Positions 1 through 5,215 of a stretch of DNA of 5,215 nucleotides are shown here, piece after piece. Origin of the DNA: an uncultured Clostridium sp. (lineage in GTDB: Bacteria; Bacillota_A; Clostridia; Lachnospirales; Lachnospiraceae); assembly GCA_947174825.1 (NCBI GenBank), contig CAMWKN010000172.1, forward strand, positions 1 through 5,215, written 5' to 3'. Each line of letters opens with the position of its first letter. Positions within the stretch are counted from its first letter, which is position 1. The notes beneath the pieces are model-generated. The model was not told where the DNA came from, searched no databases, and worked only from the letters and a program-made list of their open reading frames with translations. The translations under genes were made by a program, and so were the position numbers.

Positions 1-1798
1 GAATAATCTCCAGATAATCCTCCGAACCGCCAAAAACCATCCTCGGATCAAGAGACAATTTCCCCAAACCATCCACTGGAACTTGATAGTAACTGGATAC
101 CTGCATCTCATCCCATACCAGATCCTCACCAATCAAAGGAATAAACTGATCTTTTCCTAAAAATCTGTTTTCCTTCCGATCAAAATAAAATATCATATTA
201 TAAGTTGCACTATCCATCGTTACGGTCAACATCTGACACATGGCAGGAGAAAAATAGATCTGATCCGTTTTTTCTTTCAGCACACCTACTATGGTACATT
301 TCCATTTCACAAAATTTGACGATCCCAGAATTGGTAAATTCCTCATATAACAGGAAAATGATTTACCAATTACTTTCTCTCCATCCTTGGAATACAGAAC
401 TACCTCTCCCCGTTTCTCCGGCAGTTTCCCGGCAGCCAAATCATTCTGGCTGATACAGGTGCTGGATCGCATAAAATGACTATTATCCAAAAATTCAACG
501 TTCCCAGCACCTCCTCCACCTTCCATTATATATCCATATTGGAATTGATAATCTTTATCCACCCTATAATAATAGTTGACATCATTGACCGTGTCATATT
601 GATCCACGGTAACTACATGACGCAAAGATTTTATCTTATCCAGATCCTCTTCCGTAATTGGCTTGCCGTCCTGACGCTTTGCCGTAATGCGGGTTTTATT
701 CTCCTGTGGAAAAGCAGAATCGTCATACTCCATAGAAATCCGGTCGTCTGCATCCATCAAAAGCTGTCCGATAAAGAAAAACGAAACAGTGTTTATCACC
801 AGAAAGAAAAACAAAAATAATGCTGTAGCACCTTTCTGTGTACGAATATCCAAGGCTGACAGATAAACTGCCACTCGATGAATATATGAATATGCTCTGT
901 CCGAAACCTTTTTCCCCTCTCGGTTTTCCGACAAGTTACTACCCCTGTTAGAACCCTCTCCTCTTTCCTGTGATTCCGATGAAACGGTGTTCGTTTTTTC
1001 GGACTCTTCTTCCCTCTGATATTCCGATAAATCCGCAGCCCCTTCTACAGACTCATCTTTGTCCTGATTTCCGGGCTGGATGCCGGCCTCCCCCTTAGGC
1101 GTGGCATCCCCGTCATTTCCCACATCCAATACTAAATCCCCGTCATGCAGACGAACCTTTCGTGTGGCATAAGACTCCACCTGTTCATAATTATGCGTTA
1201 CCATGATAACCAGATGATCCCGGGAAAGCTCCTTTAACAGACGGACAATCTGTTCCCCTGTCTCACTGTCCAGATTACCGGTTGGCTCATCTGCCACAAT
1301 AATATCCGTTCCCTTTGCCAAGGCACGAGCAATGGATAACCTCTGCTTCTGTCCACTGGAAAGCTCCGACGCTTTCTGGTCCTCCTGTCCTGCCAGACCT
1401 ACCCGCTTCAGATATTGATTTGCCTTTTCTACCGCATCCTTCTGCTCCAGTCCCATGATCATCAAAGCGCTGACAATATTCTCTCTGGCGCTGTAATGTC
1501 CAACCAGACTGTAATCCTGAAAAATGTATCCGATCTTTTCACGGCGGTAACTTTCCCAATCATCATCATCGTACTGAGAAGTGGGTAGTCCATCAATAAA
1601 TAATTCACCTTCATCAAAACCTTCCATACCACTGATGACTTTTAATAATGTGGATTTGCCACTCCCGCTCTCTCCGGTTATTGCCACAAATTCATTCATC
1701 TCAAATTGTAGATCAACTTTTCGAAGCGCCTGTGTTACCGATGTCTCAGAATAATAATATTTGCTAATATTCTGCAAGCGAATTCTTACTTCCCCCAT
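1..1798 (-). CDS. MacB-like ABC transporter, fused ATPase-permease (gene C), 3' end cut by window edge
   Basis: The reading frame is open from ATG at 1798 to the left edge: 599 codons plus one base, with no stop. The ATPase domain covers about residues 1-222: Walker A GESGSGKS (42-49), Q-loop Gln94, signature LSSGQ (146-150, a variant of LSGGQ), Walker B ending ADE (169-171), D-loop NLD (175-177) and H-loop His202. A charged linker rich in Ser and Glu follows (about 223-308), then one membrane helix (about 324-347) and the start of a large extracytoplasmic domain containing a glycine-rich patch (427-432) and four cysteines (448, 483, 501, 521). The rest of that domain and the last three helices lie outside the window. 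The start is firm: the frame upstream reaches a TGA within 12 codons with no other start codon, and a strong ribosome site lies just before ATG. Residues 543-599 match gene A without gaps (38/57 identical). Family role: ATP-driven mechanotransmission or export at the cell membrane. The substrate is unknown. Confidence 0.93.
   Translation of the reverse strand, partial: MGEVRIRLQNISKYYYSETSVTQALRKVDLQFEMNEFVAITGESGSGKSTLLKVISGMEGFDEGELFIDGLPTSQYDDDDWESYRREKIGYIFQDYSLVGHYSARENIVSALMIMGLEQKDAVEKANQYLKRVGLAGQEDQKASELSSGQKQRLSIARALAKGTDIIVADEPTGNLDSETGEQIVRLLKELSRDHLVIMVTHNYEQVESYATRKVRLHDGDLVLDVGNDGDATPKGEAGIQPGNQDKDESVEGAADLSEYQREEESEKTNTVSSESQERGEGSNRGSNLSENREGKKVSDRAYSYIHRVAVYLSALDIRTQKGATALFLFFFLVINTVSFFFIGQLLMDADDRISMEYDDSAFPQENKTRITAKRQDGKPITEEDLDKIKSLRHVVTVDQYDTVNDVNYYYRVDKDYQFQYGYIMEGGGGAGNVEFLDNSHFMRSSTCISQNDLAAGKLPEKRGEVVLYSKDGEKVIGKSFSCYMRNLPILGSSNFVKWKCTIVGVLKEKTDQIYFSPAMCQMLTVTMDSATYNMIFYFDRKENRFLGKDQFIPLIGEDLVWDEMQVSSYYQVPVDGLGKLSLDPRMVFGGSEDYLEII
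884..1027 (-). repeat. Degenerate 24-base / 8-residue repeat in the gene C linker
   Basis: Between the ATPase and the first membrane helix of gene C, Ser-Glu pairs recur at residues 258, 266, 274 and 290, with Ser-Asp at 299. The first four positions are exact multiples of 8 residues apart. On the plus strand this is TTCCGA at 1022, 974 and 926 (spacing 48 and 48) and TTCGGA at 998. The octads SEYQREEE, SESQERGE and SENREGKK resemble each other; the ones between are more worn. Units 1 and 3 agree at about 16 of 24 bases by hand count. It may be a decayed tandem repeat, or simply an acidic, serine-rich flexible tether with chance periodicity. Confidence 0.4.
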
Positions 1799-1804
1799 AA
1801 AATA

Positions 1805-1813
1805 TCCCCCTTT
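1805..1813 (-). promoter_or_regulatory. Ribosome binding site of gene C
   Basis: The minus strand reads AAAGGGGGA and then six bases (TATTTT) before the ATG at 1798. This is a good Shine-Dalgarno site at normal spacing and supports that start. Because gene C has its own strong site and lies 130 bases past gene B, its translation need not depend on coupling with gene B. Confidence 0.75.
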
Positions 1814-1886
1814 CTTTCCTGCATTACTTCACTTCCTCTAAAGAATAACACAGGACAAAAGGGGGAAAAAGACAAATTATTTCACT

Positions 1887-1915
1887 ATTATTACATGGAA
1901 TTTTGTAGAAATTAA
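1887..1915 (-). promoter_or_regulatory. Possible weak promoter for gene C, overlapping an imperfect dyad
   Basis: On the minus strand an extended -10 element, TG-T-AATAAT (hexamer at 1887-1892, 5 of 6 to TATAAT), is preceded at 17 bases by TTAATT (1910-1915, 3 of 6 to TTGACA). The spacer holds the imperfect dyad TTACA-N8-TGTAG (1891-1908 on the plus strand), where a regulator could bind. Transcription would start near 1880, leaving a leader of about 80 bases before gene C. The AT-rich setting makes chance matches likely, and gene C may simply be read through from A and B, since I see no terminator in the gap. The rest of the 1799-1928 gap holds only the ribosome site and a tiny possible open frame. 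Confidence 0.3.
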
Positions 1916-1928
1916 TCGATACATCTAA

Positions 1929-4397
1929 TTAATCTTTCAATGCCAACTGCGCTGGCGGCTTGGATAAAACACGATTAACCGGCAGAATGCTAATCAATAT
2001 ATTAATTAAATAAAATATCACAATCAATAACAGAATTATCCACCACGGAAAGAGTAGTTGCATTTTCAATGACGGAATCGAGCTAACTAATTTTAAAACA
2101 ACACTGGTCAACAGAATCGCCGGCAAGCTGGTATAGGTGTTAATAAAAATCATCTCCAACAAGTATGTCCACAAAATACTTCCCTTGCCAATACCTAACA
2201 GCCGATACACTGTTAATTCCTCACTGCGGGAGATTACGCTGGATTTGATGGTAAAATATAGCATAATCAAAGACAGGAACAGAATTGCCATAGCAAAAAT
2301 TTTCTTGCTGTCCATCCCTACACTGTGTGCCTTTTGGTATTCCTGCATCTGTTTTTGATACGGCACCAACACTTTAGCCTCTATGGCATCTGCATGGGGA
2401 GAGGTATTTATTTCATCTACCAATTGCTGTAACTGTGGCAGCTGTGTCTTCATATCCTCCAGATAAATCTTACAGTTCGTCTTATTCATGACATAGAAAC
2501 GACGCAGCTTACTACATGCCGTATCTGTTAATATATATTCAAATTTTTCCCCATCCGGAATAGTGCCTGCAATACGATAATCCGTATCATACAAGTGTTC
2601 CGTCTTCTTTTTTACTCTCTTCCCATTTTTCCACTCTGCCTTGCGGTAACTGTTATTTTCCTGTACCAAAATCTGGTCATCCGTCAAAAGCAGATCATCA
2701 TATTGTCCGGGATATTCTTTTTGCAGATCACTGACACTGGCAACCCGACTGCTGCTTACCGAGAAAGACAGCAATATATTTTGACCGCAGTATAACGACA
2801 TTTCGCCGGTATCACAAATCCCTACAATATCCATCTCCTGATTAAAAATATCAGCCACCACAGTCTTTCCCACAAATTCTTCCACCGTATCATATATGTT
2901 TGCAAGACCTTTACCCGACTCCAAAAATCGTTCCACTACCAAGCGATCCACCACAACCTCATGGTATTTTTCTGGCATTCTGCCATAAATCAAATCCTGT
3001 TCCTGCAAATGCTCCAAAGATACATAGGAAAAGCGATTCAATCCTCCATCAGAACTTCTAAGCTGATAATATTCCGGATAGGCAATGGATAATGGCTCCT
3101 CGGAATCAATAAATATCTGATCCCCAAAAACACTGTCTGCCAGATAAGTGTCATAGACACTTACCATCTCCTTTATCATTTCTTCCGGTTCGTAGTAATT
3201 TTTCCAATTAAAGAACAGAGTAACGTAATGGGAATCTGTCTCCACCACCTGAGTCTCATCAACCAGAATGGCATTAGAAAAATCCGCCAGCGTAATAGTC
3301 AGCAAGACCGCAGCAGCCAAAAGAACAATCACAACAAACACCTGCTTCTTGCCCATCAGTCGAATATTTTCCCACGCCATCCGGAAAATTTCCCGCCGTG
3401 AAAGCTTTGCCGTTTTCTTTGAGGGTAATCTCTCCAATGCAAAAGAAAAATTCTCCATATCCGTCAGATCAAATTCCGGTTTCTTCTCATCCAGTATCTG
3501 GCAGCCAGACTCCTCTCCTGCCAGAACAACATCCTGCTCCATCAAATTCTGGACATATAATTTCCCATCTTTCCAAGCCAGAACCAGATGAATTCGGGGA
3601 TCATCGCTATCCGTATTTCGGTATAGATCAAAATGGCCCTGCTGGTTTTCCAGAACAGACTTGTCCATTTCCTGCAGATAGATATTGGCATCGTCCCCTC
3701 TTTGATAATTCCCCTGTATGATATTATTCCGATCCCGGATAATCTGACCATCCTGGATCTCAATAATGCGGTCGGCAAAAAATTCTACAATCCTCCGCTC
3801 ATGGGACACCAAAATAACCAGACATTCTTTGGAAATGCTTTTTAAAATATTCATCGTTCGTATCGTATTCTCTTCATCCAGATTGCCAGTAGGCTCATCC
3901 GCCAAAATAATTTGTGGTGATTTAACCAGCGCACGGGCAATAGAAACTCTTTGCTGCTGCCCACCGGATAACTTGGATACCAGCTTTTTCTTATAACGGT
4001 TCATCCGAAGCTTTCTCAGCACATAATCCACTCTGGCATCTTTTTCTTCTTCCGTCAGATCATATAAATTCAATGCCAGTTTTACATTATATTCCACCGT
4101 GTAATCCTGTAACAGAAAATAATTCTGAAAAATGTAACCAAACTTTTCATTCCGTAACGGCTCAATTTTAGCTGGCTGGTATTTTTTCAATATGGTGTCG
4201 TCAATTTGCAGTTCCCCTCCGGCAAAGGTATCCAGACCGCCCAGCACATTTAATAGTGTTGTCTTGCCAGAGCCGCTCTCACCTAAAATACACACTAATC
4301 CGGTGTCAGCAAATTCCAGACTGATATCATTTACCACATGCAATTCATTTCTACTTCCTTTATGGAAATATTTATCCAAATGTCTCATTTGTATCAT
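1929..4397 (-). CDS. MacB-like ABC transporter, fused ATPase-permease, complete (gene B, 822 aa)
   Basis: This is a full-length chain. The ATPase domain (about 1-222) has Walker A GESGSGKT (39-46), Q-loop Gln91, canonical signature LSGGQ (143-147), Walker B ILADE (164-168), D-loop NLD (172-174) and H-loop His199, so it should hydrolyse ATP. Residues about 250-325 form a cytoplasmic insert that looks beta-rich. Membrane helix 1 lies at about 352-374, the extracytoplasmic domain at about 375-695 (Cys528, 537, 628, 642), and helices 2-4 at about 698-718, 741-770 and 784-806. The stretch 723-748, with its Arg-x-x-Glu...Arg-x-Leu-Gly pattern and a closing Glu, is typical of FtsX permeases. The first ATG is preferred: GGGAGG lies 8 bases upstream, whereas Met4 would be too far from it. 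The start overlaps the gene A stop by 4 bases, so the two are coupled and probably act as a heterodimer. Gene B is more distant from A and C than those are from each other. Function beyond membrane ATP-driven transport or mechanotransmission is unknown; peptide export or antimicrobial resistance are options. Confidence 0.96.
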   Translation of the reverse strand: MIQMRHLDKYFHKGSRNELHVVNDISLEFADTGLVCILGESGSGKTTLLNVLGGLDTFAGGELQIDDTILKKYQPAKIEPLRNEKFGYIFQNYFLLQDYTVEYNVKLALNLYDLTEEEKDARVDYVLRKLRMNRYKKKLVSKLSGGQQQRVSIARALVKSPQIILADEPTGNLDEENTIRTMNILKSISKECLVILVSHERRIVEFFADRIIEIQDGQIIRDRNNIIQGNYQRGDDANIYLQEMDKSVLENQQGHFDLYRNTDSDDPRIHLVLAWKDGKLYVQNLMEQDVVLAGEESGCQILDEKKPEFDLTDMENFSFALERLPSKKTAKLSRREIFRMAWENIRLMGKKQVFVVIVLLAAAVLLTITLADFSNAILVDETQVVETDSHYVTLFFNWKNYYEPEEMIKEMVSVYDTYLADSVFGDQIFIDSEEPLSIAYPEYYQLRSSDGGLNRFSYVSLEHLQEQDLIYGRMPEKYHEVVVDRLVVERFLESGKGLANIYDTVEEFVGKTVVADIFNQEMDIVGICDTGEMSLYCGQNILLSFSVSSSRVASVSDLQKEYPGQYDDLLLTDDQILVQENNSYRKAEWKNGKRVKKKTEHLYDTDYRIAGTIPDGEKFEYILTDTACSKLRRFYVMNKTNCKIYLEDMKTQLPQLQQLVDEINTSPHADAIEAKVLVPYQKQMQEYQKAHSVGMDSKKIFAMAILFLSLIMLYFTIKSSVISRSEELTVYRLLGIGKGSILWTYLLEMIFINTYTSLPAILLTSVVLKLVSSIPSLKMQLLFPWWIILLLIVIFYLINILISILPVNRVLSKPPAQLALKD

Positions 4398-5215
4398 TCG
4401 TCCATCCTCCCTTCCAACAAGTGATGGAACGCTGTCAAAGTCAGTATCCCCGCCACCAGATTATAGACAATAAAACACAGACAGCCCGGCAGTTCATAGA
4501 AATACAGCATCTCACGGATCAGAGATACTTTCCTCCCTACCAATAGTATGCCGCCCCAGATAATCACCATTGCTGCCAGCAGTTGACAAGCCATTTCATA
4601 ATAATTAATCCGGTGCATGAGTTTCATCTGCATTCCCAAAAATTTCATCACATAGTAATCTTTGATCCGCAGTTTCAAAAAAGAACGGAGAATCACTACC
4701 TCCGCCAACAAGGTAATCAGCAACACGATAAAAGCAATTGCCATGAGAGTCAGACGCTTCTCTACCTGCTCCTGATCATAGTCTGCTACACTGGTCTGAT
4801 ACGTGCTAATGGCATCATAATTTGCCTGCTGCAATTTCCGGATTACCTCACTGGTTTTCGCATAACTGCTGATGTATACAGAAATCTGCTGGCTATTTCC
4901 ATCCGTATGTTCTTCAAAAGCTTTTTCGCTCATCGCCAGAAATGCAGCAGAGGATTCGTGAAATTTTTCCGTGCTGACTTTTTTCGCACTCAGATCAATC
5001 GGCTCACCCTGTAACTTGCCCCTGCCATCATAGCGGGTAATTTCCAAATAATCTTTGGAACCGCCAAAAGCCTCCTGCGGAGTTCTGGGTAATTTCCCCA
5101 GTCCATCCAACGGCGTCTGATAATCTCCTGAAACCTGCATCTCGTCTTCTTGCAGATTTTCTCCAATGATCGGAATAAAATCATCTTCTCCCAGCAATCT
5201 ATTTTCTAATAAATC
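4394..5215 (-). CDS. MacB-like ABC transporter permease, C-terminal part (gene A), 5' end cut by window edge
   Basis: The frame is open from the right edge to TGA at 4394-4396, giving 273 residues. The codon at 5195-5197 is TTG in mid-protein, not a start: the six codons before it (reading DLLENR) already align with gene C. Visible residues 1-154 are the end of the extracytoplasmic domain, with a stretch near 110-140 (ISVYISSYAKTSEVI, then NYDAIS) typical of MacB-type periplasmic core domains. Helices follow at about 155-178, 212-232 and 243-265. The short loop after the first of these has the FtsX pattern (RIKDYYVMKFLG, then a Glu). The missing N-terminus is inferred, from gene C, to hold an ATPase domain, a linker and one helix (about 539 residues). 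The stop codon overlaps the gene B start, and the end of this gene carries the gene B ribosome site. Probable heterodimer partner of gene B. Confidence 0.92.
   Translation of the reverse strand, partial: DLLENRLLGEDDFIPIIGENLQEDEMQVSGDYQTPLDGLGKLPRTPQEAFGGSKDYLEITRYDGRGKLQGEPIDLSAKKVSTEKFHESSAAFLAMSEKAFEEHTDGNSQQISVYISSYAKTSEVIRKLQQANYDAISTYQTSVADYDQEQVEKRLTLMAIAFIVLLITLLAEVVILRSFLKLRIKDYYVMKFLGMQMKLMHRINYYEMACQLLAAMVIIWGGILLVGRKVSLIREMLYFYELPGCLCFIVYNLVAGILTLTAFHHLLEGRMDE
4406..4411 (-). promoter_or_regulatory. Ribosome binding site of gene B inside the end of gene A
   Basis: The minus strand reads GGGAGG, then eight bases, then the ATG at 4397. The site lies within the last codons of gene A. 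Together with the ATGA overlap it fixes the gene B start at the first ATG and shows that A and B share one transcript and are translationally coupled. Confidence 0.75.

Noticed and set aside
476..820. Plus-strand open frame of 114 codons, and a similar one at 205-453
   Set aside because: Both lie antisense inside gene C, have no family features, and the minus-strand frame here carries clear domain structure and homology to gene A.
1..1798. Gene C as a pseudogene, since no stop is seen
   Set aside because: The frame is intact with all ATPase motifs and is simply cut by the window edge; the gene A alignment shows no frameshift up to the last visible codon.
1854..1876. Two copies of GACAAA flanking a run of five G, and a possible terminator for gene B
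   Set aside because: The copies are direct, not inverted, and I find only a 5-6 base stem with a long loop (CAAAATT to AATTTG) and no clean hairpin followed by a T run, so I do not call a terminator.
1910..1934. Two direct copies of AATTAATC, 17 bases apart, around the gene B stop
   Set aside because: Only 8 AT-rich bases, one copy partly inside the coding end of gene B; easily chance.
3268..3996. Several overlapping plus-strand frames of 70-107 codons antisense to gene B
   Set aside because: They are shadows of the conserved ATPase and linker coding sequence of gene B; the minus-strand frame has all ABC motifs.
5195..5197. TTG as the start of a 267-residue gene A
   Set aside because: The frame stays open to the right edge and the residues before this codon align with gene C, so the codon is internal and the gene is cut by the window.

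Overview
The window holds three genes of one family, all on the minus strand and read right to left: the end of one MacB-like ABC transporter (gene A), a complete second one (gene B), and most of a third (gene C, cut by the left edge). Each complete or nearly complete chain has an N-terminal ATPase, one membrane helix, a large extracytoplasmic domain and, where visible, three C-terminal helices with an FtsX-type permease domain. This is the type VII, mechanotransmission (MacB/FtsX) layout. Fused ATPase-permease chains in tandem, AT-rich gaps, strong G-rich Shine-Dalgarno sites and codon use biased to A/T suggest a low-GC Gram-positive, most likely a gut-type Clostridia (Lachnospiraceae-like). 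This is an inference from style, not from a marker gene.

Layout. 4394-5215 is the C-terminal 273 residues of gene A. 1929-4397 is gene B (822 aa), which overlaps gene A by 4 bases (ATGA) and has a good ribosome site inside the end of gene A, so A and B are translationally coupled and probably form a heterodimer. 1799-1928 is a 130-base AT-rich gap, the only noncoding stretch, with a possible weak promoter, an imperfect dyad and a strong ribosome site. 1-1798 is the N-terminal 599 residues of gene C.

Gene C is a paralogue of gene A, not of B. Over the 57 residues where the two overlap in the window they align without a gap at 38/57 identity (my hand count), with about 69% identity at the DNA level. 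The operon is therefore of the form A-B-A', with possibly a B' beyond the left edge. The constant offset of the alignment (539 residues) predicts a full-length gene C product of about 812 aa, of which about 213 are missing here.

The substrate cannot be read from the sequence. Relatives move or sense antimicrobial peptides, lipids, lipoproteins or small secreted peptides. No regulator, kinase, peptide precursor, RNA gene, insertion sequence or CRISPR array is visible. I see an uncommon but not clearly new system; the points most worth a second look are the A-B-A' duplication, the degenerate 8-residue repeat in the gene C linker, and the control region before gene C.
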